Origin: Dryocosmus kuriphilus
Taxonomy: Eukaryota > Arthropoda > Insecta > Hymenoptera > Cynipidae
Direction: 5' to 3'
Assembly: GCA_038277395.1 (NCBI GenBank)
Contig: CM076191.1
Span: forward strand, 175,630,552-175,694,551
DNA length: 64,000 bases
Below the pieces are notes generated by a model. The model saw only the letters and a program-made list of their open reading frames with translations, did not search any database and had not been told where the DNA came from. Of the stretch, positions 35,011-49,100 are shown piece after piece. The stretch's first letter is position 1. Every line of letters starts with the position of its first letter. The position numbers and the translations under genes were made by a program.

Positions 35011-37662
35011 TTTTTACATAAACCTGTCTTCTGACAAGTCATTTATTTACCTTGCCTCAACCTTTCTCCAGAAATAGTTTTGTTTCCGTATATAGAACAG
35101 GTTTGACCTGGCTTGAACCTGATAGTATCTAAGAATCTTCCGCATAGATGGGAAACTTTCACTGATCTGTAGAAGGTGAGAACGGAGTTCCTTGTAGAGT
35201 CTCATCAGGCTCATGGCAGCTTTTTTATGGAATTTTTTCATGGGAGGTCCTTTATGAAAATGAGATTTATACAGATGAGCATGCCACACATGGTCCCAGC
35301 ATCGTGTGTGTGTATGTGGAAAGTTGATACTTACTGGGAGAAAGAATAGTTTTATTATCGCCTGGGGGCATCGTTGGTCATCGCTGGTAGACTCGAGCGA
35401 GCAGCGAAAGCGATTTTCCTGGCAGGACGTTTAACGAGGGACTAAAGTATTAAAGATAAGTTAATTCAATCCCATCTGCCGATGCTTTTACGTATACTTT
35501 GCTTCCGTGATCCTCTCCGGACATCGTCGAGCGTTTCACTTACAAACACTCCAAGATGCAACAAACGACTTCGCTTACGTCTCTGGCATAGGTATAGACA
35601 AATGGTACCAGTTGATGTTACCGTCCCGATTGGTGTAGGAGAGGATGGACCGCATGCAGACCGCCACGAGGCAACTTTCACGAGAACCTTATTTTTTTCG
35701 ATTTAAACGTACGAGAAAAAAACACTTTCGAAAGGTCACTCGCCGGCCTCCTTCAAAAACCGGAACGTCCTGGCCACAGTTCGAACACTAAATGCATATG
35801 AATGATGCATTTCAATCCTGGTGGCAATAAAAACTCTAGATAAGGTTAAACGACATCATTGGGAGTGAAGAATTGCCTGTCTTGTCTGGTTCTGATCATC
35901 TTGGGGAGAATAATTTATTAGATTGTGAAAAGATTTGAAAATTGAGAGAAACTGAAGTTGTAAAAAATTGTCGAGGGGAATGTAAAGGACTGTAATAAAA
36001 TTTGTACTTGTCAGATAACTGTCTTTGAGGATGAAATAATTTGAACTTGAGAATTATTACTGAGACCAGTTTTGGCTGACATATTTGTAAAAGGAGTTGA
36101 ACGCTCTGACAAATGAAATCTCAAATCTTGGCCTCTTATAGTATCTTCTTTAAATGTGACATGTGGAACCAATGTCCTTAAGTGCATTAAAGATTTAAAA
36201 AAAAATTAATTTACTGACGAATTAAACCAGGAAACAAGACAGCAAAAGAGATTAATATCTTGAACTATAAGTATTTGCAACCCTTTTTAATTCACAATGG
36301 AAAGTGAATTTAGTAATTTACAGGTTTCGAATGATCCTCATTTACCAACTTACTTTCGCACTTTGACACGATTTGCGTACAAATGAAAGTCGAACTTTCT
36401 TTCTGTTTTCGAAGATATTATAGACTATAAAAATTTCAATGATGATGAACTCCATCATTTTTTGAGCCATTCATTTTGCTCTTTAGTGATATTAAACTCG
36501 TTATTTTTCAATTCACTCGATTACAAAATTTTCAAATAAATTTTGTACTTTTAGTAGCTGGGTGTGGTATAATCGAGATGCACTTTCCATGCATCAATCA
36601 GGTGAATCACCGGCAAACAATCCTGATCGAAAGTTTCTCAGAATTTTGGATACAAATTAAGTCTTAAATTTAAAATAAAAAGAAGTTTCATACATACGAA
36701 TAATATTTCTTAACGTTTCCATTTAAACAAGAAGAGGTTTACAACCATCATAAATATGGTTCAGAAAGTACTTAACGTTCACTTACGTCTCTTTAGGATA
36801 AAGAGTCTAAACGTAAAATACTTTTCCTTCCATATTTTGAAATATTAACAATTTTTTCACTTGATTGTTCTTTCTGTTTCTTTCCTTTACCTTATATCTG
36901 ATTTCACAATCACTTTTAGTGACATATTGTTTAACGAAAATCTAGAGAGGCTTGAATAGGTGTTTTCAAGTAAATTGATGCAACTGAGGAAATATGGTAA
37001 TATTTTATGGTTTGAGATTGCATATTGTGCAACCTGATTGAGATGACCCACGTTCGTCCTTCGATTAGAATTCTGCGCGCGACCCGACCTCCGTAATAGA
37101 ACGAGAAAGCGTTCGCGATTTTTAAAGTAAGGAATAGCAATCTTACTGCCGCTTCCTAGTTCTATGGAAACATATGGATTTGAAAACGATCGAATTCTCA
37201 TTGTTGACTCGGCAAATGTTTTCCTTTAAAAAAAAAGGTGACAGTTATTTTGAAGTGTATTTAGGACGTGTGAAGGAGAACCTAGTTTTTTTCCGCCTTC
37301 ATCTCTAACGATTTCTCTGATTTCTAAAATCTATGACCATCAATAGAATTATTTTGACATCAGAATCTGGTTCCTGACGCTCATTCATTTAAAAATAATT
37401 TTTAAACCTGGAAACTTTGATTTCTGAGAACAAATTATTTATTATTCTCATTAAAATTGACAAAATGTTTGGATTTCAAAAAAATACCAGTTTTGGTTTT
37501 TGTATTTGAAAAGAATAAAAAGAATAAATATTTAGCATTTGTGAATGATATCGATTTATAAATTTTATGCGTGAGAAAAGAGTGGAATTTCAACATAATT
37601 AACACTTGAGTTGTTTTGCAAATTAGAATAATTGAAATTGAATTCAACGTTTGAAAATAATG
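35011..37662. other. Intergenic region, GC-richer patch at 35380-35700
   Basis: The 35380-35700 segment is GC-richer than the surroundings. It has overlapping open frames on both strands and minus-strand GTAAG sequences that could be donor sites. None gives a protein I recognise, so no gene is called. The rest is AT-rich without features; the minus-strand frame at 36887-37201 lacks family resemblance. Confidence 0.35.
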
Positions 37663-38450
37663 ACACAGACCCACAAAAAAAAAAAATAAAAGTGTCTTGT
37701 ACGGCAGATTACAGTATCCTAACCTTACGTATTTTGACCCGCTGAATACGAATCCGGAAGCGAAATCTCTATCATGTCAAGTTTTTGAGAAAATGGACGT
37801 TTTTGGAAACTAAGATATTTCCAATTAGATAGATTTAGCTCTTTCAGCATTAGCTATAAATATTTAACAAATGACCTTCTCCTGAAAATATTCATTTACT
37901 GCATTTAAATGTGTCAAATAAAGAAGATATAACTTAGCTTCACTAATTTTTTTATAACAATTTAAATTTTCATTTCATCAAATTCATACTGCTGGATATT
38001 ATTTTTAATAAGTTTTTTGCCTCGACGAAAACCACCATTTTTTGTAAAATAAATTTCTTTTTGATTAAATGGCAATCTTGAAAATTCAACAAATTTTTTT
38101 TCATTTTGTGTATTAAATAAAAAATGTTTGAGAAAAGTTTTCAAAAATGTCCTTCATTGTAACGATTTGAAATTTAATGCACTTTCATTTCAAGAAACAT
38201 TCAAATCATATGAGCAGTCTTAAACAAAAAGGTTCAAACTTGAATTTGAGCCCTATTAGAAGTCCCTAGAACTTCAGGATGGCGATCTATGTTGTTTCAA
38301 AGAAATTTCCAAAAAGTCAATTTTCTCAAAAACTTGGCATGATGGAAAGATTTCGCTTCCGGATTCGTGTTCAGCTGCTCAAAATACGTAAGCACAGGGT
38401 ACTGTAGTCTGCCGCGCATGAAACTTTCATTTTTTTTTGTGGGGCTGTGT
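37663..38450. mobile_element. ~790-bp DNA element with ~150-bp inverted terminal repeats
   Basis: Left end ACACAGACCCACAAAAAA (37663-37680) and right end TTTTTTTTGTGGGGCTGTGT (38431-38450) are inverted. Pairing continues through CGGCAGATTACAGTA versus TACTGTAGTCTGCCG, AATCCGGAAGCGAAATC versus GATTTCGCTTCCGGATT, and AAGTTTTTGAGAAAATGG versus its inverted counterpart near 38320. The middle ~480 bp is AT-rich and non-coding. The target duplication is not clear, so the superfamily is open. Confidence 0.85.
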
Positions 38451-38641
38451 ATTAATATATTAAAAAAGAACTGACTAATTCAAATTACTAAATTAGTCTT
38501 TGAAGCGGTAATTCAGTTTATTTCGTAATCTCCTTTCTTCGATAAATATCACTTAATTCTATAAAAAAATTGGTTACTTCTCTATGTTACTTTTCTAGTG
38601 AGAATTGTTAGTAATTAGTTCGAGGAGTCTGTTTTTAGTAC

Positions 38642-38696
38642 GACGGCTCCCATCCAAACATAACCCGAGCCAAGCGTTGCTTAACTTCGGTGATCA
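38642..38696 (-). pseudogene. 5S rRNA-derived fragment
   Basis: On the minus strand, GATCACCGAAGTTAAGCAAC, then a GGC-CGGGTTA block and GGATGGGAGCCG, match the middle/3' half of eukaryotic 5S rRNA (roughly nucleotides 36-92), including the internal promoter region. The 5' third and the closing stem are absent and some bases differ. It is a truncated pseudogene or the head of a 5S-derived SINE rather than a working 5S gene. Confidence 0.8.
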
Positions 38697-39139
38697 AAGG
38701 AGAAATCTTAAACAAATCTATGTGTCCAAGCAGACAAAAAAGAGGGTTAATTTCACAATTTTGAATTGTAAATTAATCTCTATTTTCTGTATTTCTGCGT
38801 GACTTAATGTTTTCATTAACATACAATTCATCCCGTTACATTATTTGAAAATGAAATAGATACTGAAAAATTCGAAAAAGTAATCTTTCTCCGAAACCTT
38901 TGATTTAAGAGAAAATAAGAAGAATAATATAAACATTAGAAGATTTTGAGAACACTTTATGTAATAAAAGAATAATTCAGAAAATACTGTTATTTGAAGA
39001 TAATTTAGACTTAAAAACGTACAGAATTCAAAAGAATTCAAAATTAATTTCTTTTTTGAAAATCCGCCACAATTTTAAAATAATTACATAAAAAATTTTA
39101 CTGGAAATTTGAGAGCTCTGGAGTTTGAAAAAGAATTAA

Positions 39140-39960
39140 AATTTAACAGTTTTTGTAGTTGAAAGAAATCCACTTGAAATCACTTAAATTTACTGGAATT
39201 CAATTGAATTTATATAAACTTAAATTAATATTAATTTAGTTTAATTCAGTTTTAAACTAACTGAGGCTATATTTGAATATATTTTAGTTTAAATTCAGGG
39301 AAATTAATTTGTCAATGTGGATTAATTTGAGGTCGCCTTGAATTCAGGCAAATTCACCTTGCAATTGTCTGAATTCAGTGAAATTATCTAAATTTGAATT
39401 GAATGGAGTTTAATGAAAAGTAGAATTCAGTAGAGTTGTTTTAATATGAGTTGAACGCAACAGAATTTACTAAAATATAGTGAAATTCAGTATGTTTCGT
39501 TAAAGATCGTTAGAATTCGGTTGAATGCAAAAGAGTGTAATAAAAATTCAATTTCAATTGAATTAAAGTTAAAAGTTCTACAGTTATAACTTTATCATTT
39601 TTATTAAATTTGAATTGCATAAAATATACAAAGAAATTTGTTTAAATGGCTTTAAGTGATTCTAATTTATTAGTAAAATTCTGTCGAATTCAATTGAATT
39701 TAAATTAATTCATAAATTTACTTCTGCTTCCTAGTACAATCTTCTAGAATTCACTTGAGCTCACTTTAGGACTGTACCCAAAATAATTTACGTAATTTAT
39801 GTACAACTCCTTAGATTTTAATTCTGTTAAATTGAATTAAGTTCCCATTCAAATTCAAACTTTAATTCAGTTGTACCGTTGGATTCATTGGAATTTACCT
39901 AAACTTGCCTAATTTTATTTAAATTCATTCCATCTCAGTTGAATTCCCTTAAATTGGCTC
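39140..39960. repeat. Cryptic simple repeat rich in AATTCA/TTGAATT
   Basis: Dense with degenerate forms of GAATTCAGTTGAATT over ~800 bp and no fixed period. Looks like old slippage-derived low-complexity DNA. No coding. Confidence 0.55.
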
Positions 39961-40229
39961 AATGATATTGATATTTATTTACGGTAAACACCTTTGTTGA
40001 TACAGTTTCTACATTAATTTGAGGTTGTTTGATAAATATTCTGATATATAATGTTAGAAAAAGATAACACCTGTGTATTTAATATATAGAATTAATTTTA
40101 AAAAGTAACAAATAAAATTTATGAAGGTCACTGAAATTAATTCGCTAAGCATCCGTTTAAATGCACTCATTTAAATGTAATCTTTATGTCGTATTTTTAA
40201 ATTCTGTTATTTGCAGATCGACACTGAAT

Positions 40230-40570
40230 CTGAATCTATGAGCTCTAGGGTGGCTCAAAATGACTTTTTTTTTTCTTTCTTGACGACGCACCGCCCTATT
40301 TTGTGAGGTTTCCGGAGAAAATAATTCCCTATCTTTCTTTTTTTTTTTTTTTTGATTTTTAGTGCTGCCTCAAGAGCCCCGAAAAATGCATTGGATTTTA
40401 CATGGGAAAATGATGATTTTTAGAAAAATGAGGTACAAATTTCTGGGTTTATAGTTAGCTTTCGGCACATTATCAGAACTTTTTGGGGAGTCTTCAAGGA
40501 ATAATTTCTGATAAACAACATTAAATTTTCACCCCCCCCCCCCCTTCCCCTTCAGCGGAGACCGAAAAAT
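40230..40570. other. Possible repeat fragment with homopolymer runs
   Basis: Starts with GGGTGGCTCAAAATGAC and carries T-runs and a 13-base C-run (40532-40544). The motif CCCCGAAAAATGC is near-repeated at 40378 and 40573. It looks like part of a dispersed repeat next to the satellite edge, but no ends are defined. Confidence 0.35.
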
Positions 40571-40824
40571 GCCCCGAAAAATAGAAATGGAGAATTTTGA
40601 CCGAAATTGGCATAAAAGAGTTCTGTTTTTCCATTTTCGCACTATACCTTGTTGTTACTCGATAAGAACAATATTTTGTATCATTTTTCAACTAATTTTT
40701 AATTGTTTAAAAATTTATATTTGTTTAAATAACCTTTCTTTTCGTCGCAGCACATTACGAGGTAATTTTTTGCGTTTAACCAGACACTAAGCCATTTTCA
40801 AGAATACATATTTATGTTTCAAGT

Positions 40825-41180
40825 GGTTTTAAATTGTTTAAACAATTTATTATTATTTATTTTCAACTTTCTTCAAAAAACAGGTAGAGACCTCTAGTGT
40901 TTTTTAAATTTGCTCAACCTTGACGTTTGAAATTAAATATACTCGAAAATCAAATGTCATGATACTATTTTTGCAACAAATTTGTTTTTGTTTAAACAAT
41001 TTTATATTATTTATTTGTAACTTTCTCAAAAAAACCGGTGGAGAACTTTAGTTTTTTTTTTAATTTTCTCAACCTTGTCGCTTAAAATTAAATATTTCCA
41101 AAAATCTAATGTTATGCTATCATTATTGCAACAAATTTGCATTTGTTTAAACAATTTTATGTTATTTATTTGTAACTCTC
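40825..41180. repeat. Diverged satellite edge monomers
   Basis: The first two or three monomers carry many substitutions (for example ACAGGTAGAGACCTCTAG at 40880 for ACCGGTGGAGAACTCTAG) but keep the 154-bp spacing (40881 to 41035). This is the usual pattern at the border of a satellite block, where homogenisation is weakest. Confidence 0.8.
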
Positions 41181-42285
41181 TCAAAAAAAAAAAAAACCGG
41201 TGGAGAACTCTAGTTCTTCTTTAATTTGCTCAAACTTATCGCTTAAAATTAAATATTTACAAAAATCTATTGTTGTGCTACCATTATTGCAACAAATTAG
41301 TATTTGTTTAAACAAGTTTATGTTATTTATTTGTAACTTTCTCAAAAAAAAACCGGTGGAGAACTCTAGTTTTTTTTTTAATTTGCTCAACCTCGTCGCT
41401 TAAAATTAAATATTTACAAAAGTCTAATGTTATGCTACCATTATTGCAAAAAATTAGTATTTGTTTAAACAAGTTTATGTTATTTATTTGTAACTTTCTC
41501 AAAAAAACCGGTGGAGAACTCTAGTTTTTTTTTTTAATTTGCTCAACCTCGTCGCTTAAAATTAAATATTTACAAAAGTCTAATGTTATGCTACCATTAT
41601 TGCAAAAAATTAGTATTTGTTTAAACAAGTTTATGTTATTTATTTGTAACTTTCTCAAAAAAAAAACCGTTGGAGAACTCTAGTTTTTTTTTAATTTGCT
41701 CAACCTTGTCGCTTAAAATTAAATATTTACATAAATCTATTGTTATGCTACCATTATTGCAACAAATTTGTATTTGTTTAAACAAGTTTATGTTATTTAT
41801 TTGTAACTTTCTCAAAAAAAAACCGGTGGAGAACTCTAGTTCTTCTTTAATTTGCTCAAACATATCGCTTAAAATTAAATATTTACAAAAATCTATGGTT
41901 GTGCTACCATTATTGCAAGAAATTTGTATTTGTTTAAACAAGTCTATGTTATTTATTTGTAATTTTCTCAAAAGAACCGGTGGAGAACTCTAGTTTTTTT
42001 TAATTTGCTCAACCTCGTCGCTTAAAATTAAATATTTACAAAAGCCTAATGTTATGCTACCATTATTGCAAAAAAATTAGTATTTGTTTAAACAAGTTTA
42101 TGTTATTTATTTGTAACTTTCTCAAAAAAACCGGTGGAGAACTCTAGTTTTTTTTTTAATTTGCTCAACCTCGTCGCTTAAAATTAAATATTTACAAAAG
42201 TCTAATGTTATGCTACCATTATTGCAAAAAATTAGTATTTGTTTAAACAAGTTTATGTTATTTATTTGTAACTTTCTCAAAAAAA

Positions 42286-45200
42286 CCGTTGGAGAACTCT
42301 AGTTTTTTTTTAATTTGCTCAACCTTGTCGCTTAAAATTAAATATTTACATAAATCTATTGTTATGCTACCATTATTGCAACAAATTTGTATTTGTTTAA
42401 ACAAGTTTATGTTATTTATTTGTAACTTTCTCAAAAAAACCGGTGGAGAACTCTAGTTCTTCTTTAATTTGCTCAAACATATCGCTTAAAATTAAATATT
42501 TACAAAAATCTATGGTTGTGCTACCATTATTGCAACAAATTTGTATTTGTTTAAACAAGTCTATGTTATTTATTTGTAATTTTCTCAAAAGAACCGGTGG
42601 AGAACTCTAGTTTTTTTTTTAATTTGCTCAACCTCGTCGCTTAAAATTAAATATTTACAAAAATCTAATGTTATGCTACCATTATTTCAAAAAATTAGTA
42701 TTGGTTTAAACAAGTTTATGTTATTTATTTGTAACTTTCTCAAAAAAACCGGTGGAGAACTCTAGTTTTTTTTAATTTGCTCAACCTTGGCGTTTAAAAT
42801 TAAATATTTACAAGCATCTAATGTTATGCTACCATTATTGCATAAATTAGTATTTGTTTAAACAAGTTTATGTTATTTATTTGTAACTTTCTCAAAAAAA
42901 CCGGTGGAGAACTCTAGTTTTTTTTTTTTAATTTGCTCAACCTTGTCGCTTAAAATTAAATATTTACAAAAATCTAGTGTTATGCTACCATGATTGCAAC
43001 AAATTTGTATTTGTTTAAACAAGTTTATGTTTATTTATTTGTAACTTTCTCAAGAAAACCGGTGGAGAACTCTAGTTTTTTTTTAATTTGCTCAACCTCG
43101 TCGCTTAAAATTAAATATTTACAAAAGTCTAATGTTATGCTACCATTATTGCAACAAATTTGTATTTGTTTAAACAAGTCTATGTTATTTATTTGTAATT
43201 TTCTCAAAAGAACCGGTGGAGAACTCTAGTTTTTTTTAATTTGCTCAACCTTGTCGCTTAAAATTAAATATTTACAAACATCTAATGTTATGCTACCATT
43301 ATTGCAAAAAATTTGTATTTGTTTAAGCAAGTTTATGTTATTTATTTGTAACTTTCTCAAAAAAAAACGGTGGAGAACTCTAGTTTTTTTTTAATTTGCT
43401 CAACCTCGTCGCTTAAAATTAAATATTTACAAAAGTCTAATGTTATGCTACCATTATTGCAAAAAATTTGTATTTGTTTAAGCAAGCTTATGTTATTTAT
43501 TTGTAAATTTCTCAAAAAAAAAAACCGGTGGAGAACTCTAGTTTTTTTTTAATTTGCTCAACCTCGTCGCTTAAAATTAAATATTTACAAAAGTCTAATG
43601 TTATGCTACCATTATTGCAAAAAATTAGTATTTGTTTAAACAAGTTTATGTTATTTATTTGTAACTTTCTCAAAAAAAAACCGGTGGAGAACTTTAGTTT
43701 TTTTTTAATTTTCTCAACCTTGTCGCTTAAAATTAAATATTTCCAAAAATCTAATGTTATGCTATCATTATTGCAACAAATTTGTATTTTGTTTAAACAA
43801 TTTTATGTTATTTATTTGTAACTCTCTCAAAAAAACCGGTGGAGAACTCTAGTTCTTCTTTAATTTGCTCAAACTTATCGCTTAAAATTAAATATTTACA
43901 ATAACCTATTGTTGTGCTCCCAGTATTGCAACAAATTTGTATTTGTTTAAACAAGTCTCTGTTATTTATTTGTAATTTTCTCAAAAGAACCGGTGGAGAA
44001 CTCTAGTTTTTTTTAATTTGCTCAACCTTGTCGCTTAAAATTAAATATTTACAAACATCTAATGTTATGCTACCATTATTGCAAAAAATTTGTATTTGTT
44101 TAAGCAAGTTTATGTTATTTATTTGTAACTTTCTCAAAAAAAAAAACGGTGGAGAACTCTAGTTTTTTTTTAATTTGCTCAACCTTGTCGCTTAAAATTA
44201 AATATTTACAAACATCTAATGTTATGCTACCATTATTGCAAAAAATTTGTATTTGTTTAAGCAAGTTTATGTTATTTATTTGTAAATTTCTCAAAAAAAA
44301 CCGGTGGAGAACTCTAGTTTTTTTTTAATTTGCTCAACCTCGTCGCTTAAAATTAAATATTTACAAAAGTCTAATGTTATGCTACCATTATTGCAAAAAA
44401 TTAGTATTTGTTTAAACAAGTTTATGTTATTTATTTGTGTAACTTTCTCAAAAAAAAAAAAAAAAACTCTAGTTTTTTTTTAATTTGCTCAAACATATCG
44501 CTTAAAATTAAATATTTACAAAAATCTATTGTTGTGCTACCATTATTGCAACAAATTTGTATTTGTTTAAACAAGTTTATGTTATTTATTTGTAACTTTC
44601 TCAAAAAAACCGGTGGAGAACTCTAGTTTTTTTTTTAATTTGCTCAACCTCGTCGCTTAAAATTAAATATTTACAAAAGTCTAATGTTATGCTACCATTA
44701 TTGCAAAAAATTAGTATTTGTTTAAACAAGTTTATGTTATTTATTTGTAACTTTCTCAAAAAAAACCGGTGGAGAACTCTAGTTTTTTTTTAATTTGCTC
44801 AACCTCGTCGCTTAAAATTAAATATTTACAAAAGTCTAATGTTATGCTACCATTATTGCAAAAAATTAGTATTTGTTTAAACAAGTTTATGTTATTTATT
44901 TGTAACTTTCTCAAAAAAAACCGTTGGAGAACTCTAGTTTTTTTTTTAATTTGCTCAACCTTGTCGCTTAAAATTAAATATTTACATAAATCTATTGTTA
45001 TGCTACCATTATTGCAACAAATTTGTATTTGTTTAAACAAGTTTATGTTATTTATTTGTAACTTTCTCAAAAAAAAAACCGGTGGAGAACTCTAGTTCTT
45101 CTTTAATTTGCTCAAACATATCGCTTAAAATTAAATATTTACAAAAGTCTAATGTTATGCTACCATTATTGCAAAAAATTAGTATTTGTTTAAACAAGTT

Positions 45201-46165
45201 TATGTTATTTATTTGTATCTTTCTCAAAAAAACCGGTGGAGAACTCTAGTTTTTTTTTAATTTGCTCAACCTCGTCGCTTAAAATTAAATATTTACAAAA
45301 GTCTAATGTTATGCTACCATTATTGCAAAAAATTAGTATTTGTTTAAACAAGTTTATGTTATTTATTTGTAACTTTCTCAAAAAAAAAACCGGTGGAGAA
45401 CTCTAGTTTTTTTTTAATTTGCTCAACCTCGTCGCTTAAAATTAAATATTTACAAAAATCTATTGTTGTGCTACCATTATTGCAACAAATTTGTATTTGT
45501 TTAAACAAGTTTATGTTATTTATTTGTAACTTTCTCAAAAAAAACCGGTGGAGAACTCTAGTTTTTTTTTAATTTGCTCAACCTCGTCGCTTAAAATTAA
45601 ATATTTACAAAAGTCTAATGTTATGCTACCATTATTGCAAAAAATTAGTATTTGTTTAAACAAGTTTATGTTATTTATTTGTAACTTTCTCAAAAAAAAA
45701 CCGGTGGAGAACTCTAGTTTTTTTTTTAATTTGCTCAACCTTGTCGCTTAAAATTAAATATTTACAAAAATCTATTGTTGTGCTACCATTATTGCAACAA
45801 ATTTGTATTTGTTTAAACAAGTTTATGTTATTTATTTGTAACTTTCTCAAAAAAACCGGTGGAGAACTCTAGTTTTTTTTTAATTTGCTCAACCTCGTCG
45901 CTTAAAATTAAATATTTACAAAAGTCTAATGTTATGCTACCATTATTGCAAAAAATTAGTATTTGTTTAAACAAGTTTATGTTATTTATTTGTAACTTTC
46001 TCAAAAAAACCGGTGGAGAACTCTAGTTTTTTTTTAATTTGCTCAACCTCGTCGCTTAAAATTAAATATTTACAAAAGTCTAATGTTATGCTACCATTAT
46101 TGCAAAAAATTAGTATTTGTTTAAACAAGTTTATGTTATTTATTTGTAACTTTCTCAAAAAAAAA
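42286..46165. repeat. Higher-order repeat unit 1 (25 monomers, ~3.88 kb)
   Basis: Begins at a monomer with CCGTTGG in place of CCGGTGG. Diagnostic variants in order: CTATGGTTGTGC, ATTATTTCAAAAAATTAG (~42684), CAAGCATC (42811), CATGATTGCAAC, CAAGCTTATG (43483), GCTCCCAGTATTG (~43916), and a monomer lacking CCGGTGGAG (44450-44470). The same series recurs 3.87-3.88 kb to the right. Confidence 0.85.
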
Positions 46166-49100
46166 CCGTTGGAGAACTCTAGTTTTTTTTTAATTTGCTC
46201 AACCTTGTCGCTTAAAATTAAATATTTACATAAATCTATTGTTATGCTACCATTATTGCAACAAATTTGTATTTGTTTAAACAAGTTTATGTTATTTATT
46301 TGTAACTTTCTCAAAAAAAACCGGTGGAGAACTCTAGTTCTTCTTTAATTTGCTCAAACATATCGCTTAAAATTAAATATTTACAAAAATCTATGGTTGT
46401 GCTACCATTATTGCAACAAATTTGTATTTGTTTAAACAAGTCTATGTTATTTATTTGTAATTTTCTCAAAAGAACCGGTGGAGAACTCTAGTTTTTTTTT
46501 AATTTGCTCAACCTCGTCGCTTAAAATTAAATATTTACAAAAATCTAATGTTATGCTACCATTATTTCAAAAAATTAGTATTGGTTTAAACAAGTTTATG
46601 TTATTTATTTGTAACTTTCTCAAAAAAACCGGTGGAGAACTCTAGTTTTTTTTAATTTGCTCAACCTTGGCGTTTAAAATTAAATATTTACAAGCATCTA
46701 ATGTTATGCTACCATTATTGCATAAATTAGTATTTGTTTAAACAAGTTTATGTTATTTATTTGTAACTTTCTCAAAAAAACCGGTGGAGAACTCTAGTTT
46801 TTTTTTTAATTTGCTCAACCTTGTCGCTTAAAATTAAATATTTACAAAAATCTAGTGTTATGCTACCATGATTGCAACAAATTTGTATTTGTTTAAACAA
46901 GTTTATGTTATTTATTTGTAACTTTCTCAAGAAAACCGGTGGAGAACTCTAGTTTTTTTTTAATTTGCTCAACCTCGTCGCTTAAAATTAAATATTTACA
47001 AAAGTCTAATGTTATGCTACCATTATTGCAACAAATTTGTATTTGTTTAAACAAGTCTATGTTATTTATTTGTAATTTTCTCAAAAGAACCGGTGGAGAA
47101 CTCTAGTTTTTTTTTAATTTGCTCAACCTTGTCGCTTAAAATTAAATATTTACAAACATCTAATGTTATGCTACCATTATTGCAAAAAATTTGTATTTGT
47201 TTAAGCAAGTTTATGTTATTTATTTGTAACTTTCTCAAAAAAAACGGTGGAGAACTCTAGTTTTTTTTTTAATTTGCTCAACCTCGTCGCTTAAAATTAA
47301 ATATTTACAAAAGTCTAATGTTATGCTACCATTATTGCAAAAAATTTGTATTTGTTTAAGCAAGCTTATGTTATTTATTTGTAAATTTCTCAAAAAAACC
47401 GGTGGAGAACTCTAGTTTTTTTTTAATTTGCTCAACCTCGTCGCTTAAAATTAAATATTTACAAAAGTCTAATGTTATGCTACCATTATTGCAAAAAATT
47501 AGTATTTGTTTAAACAAGTTTATGTTATTTATTTGTAACTTTCTCAAAAAAAACCGGTGGAGAACTTTAGTTTTTTTTTAATTTTCTCAACCTTGTCGCT
47601 TAAAATTAAATATTTCCAAAAATCTAATGTTATGCTATCATTATTGCAACAAATTTGTATTTGTTTAAACAATTTTATGTTATTTATTTGTAACTCTCTC
47701 AAAAAAACCGGTGGAGAACTCTAGTTCTTCTTTAATTTGCTCAAACTTATCGCTTAAAATTAAATATTTACAATAATCTATTGTTGTGCTCCCAGTATTG
47801 CAACAAATTTGTATTTGTTTAAACAAGTCTATGTTATTTATTTGTAATTTTCTCAAAAGAACCGGTGGAGAACTCTAGTTTTTTTTAATTTGCTCAACCT
47901 TGTCGCTTAAAATTAAATATTTACAAACATCTAATGTTATGCTACCATTATTGCAAAAAATTTGTATTTGTTTAAGCAAGTTTATGTTATTTATTTGTAA
48001 CTTTCTCAAAAAAAAAAACGGTGGAGAACTCTAGTTTTTTTTTAATTTGCTCAACCTTGTCGCTTAAAATTAAATATTTACAAACATCTAATGTTATGCT
48101 ACCATTATTGCAAAAAATTTGTATTTGTTTAAGCAAGTTTATGTTATTTATTTGTAAATTTCTCAAAAAAACCGGTGGAGAACTCTAGTTTTTTTTTAAT
48201 TTGCTCAACCTCGTCGCTTAAAATTAAATATTTACAAAAGTCTAATGTTATGCTACCATTATTGCAAAAAATTAGTATTTGTTTAAACAAGTTTATGTTA
48301 TTTATTTGTAACTTTCTCAAAAAAAAAAAAAAAAAAAACTCTAGTTTTTTTTTTTAATTTGCTCAAACATATCGCTTAAAATTAAATATTTACAAAAATC
48401 TATTGTTGTGCTACCATTATTGCAACAAATTTGTATTTGTTTAAACAAGTTTATGTTATTTATTTGTAACTTTCTCAAAAAAACCGGTGGAGAACTCTAG
48501 TTTTTTTTTAATTTGCTCAACCTCGTCGCTTAAAATTAAATATTTACAAAAGTCTAATGTTATGCTACCATTATTGCAAAAAATTAGTATTTGTTTAAAC
48601 AAGTTTATGTTATTTATTTGTAACTTTCTCAAAAAAAACCGGTGGAGAACTCTAGTTTTTTTTTTTAATTTGCTCAACCTCGTCGCTTAAAATTAAATAT
48701 TTACAAAAGTCTAATGTTATGCTACCATTATTGCAAAAAATTAGTATTTGTTTAAACAAGTTTATGTTATTTATTTGTAACTTTCTCAAAAAAAACCGTT
48801 GGAGAACTCTAGTTTTTTTTTAATTTGCTCAACCTTGTCGCTTAAAATTAAATATTTACATAAATCTATTGTTATGCTACCATTATTGCAACAAATTTGT
48901 ATTTGTTTAAACAAGTTTATGTTATTTATTTGTAACTTTCTCAAAAAAAAAAAACCGGTGGAGAACTCTAGTTCTTCTTTAATTTGCTCAAAAATATCGC
49001 TTAAAATTAAATATTTACAAAAGTCTAATGTTATGCTACCATTATTGCAAAAAATTAGTATTTGTTTAAACAAGTTTATGTTATTTATTTGTATCTTTCT

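Noticed and set aside
35466..35706. Overlapping open frames on both strands in a GC-richer patch
   Set aside because: No frame clearly better than the others and none recognised; GC content alone is not enough.
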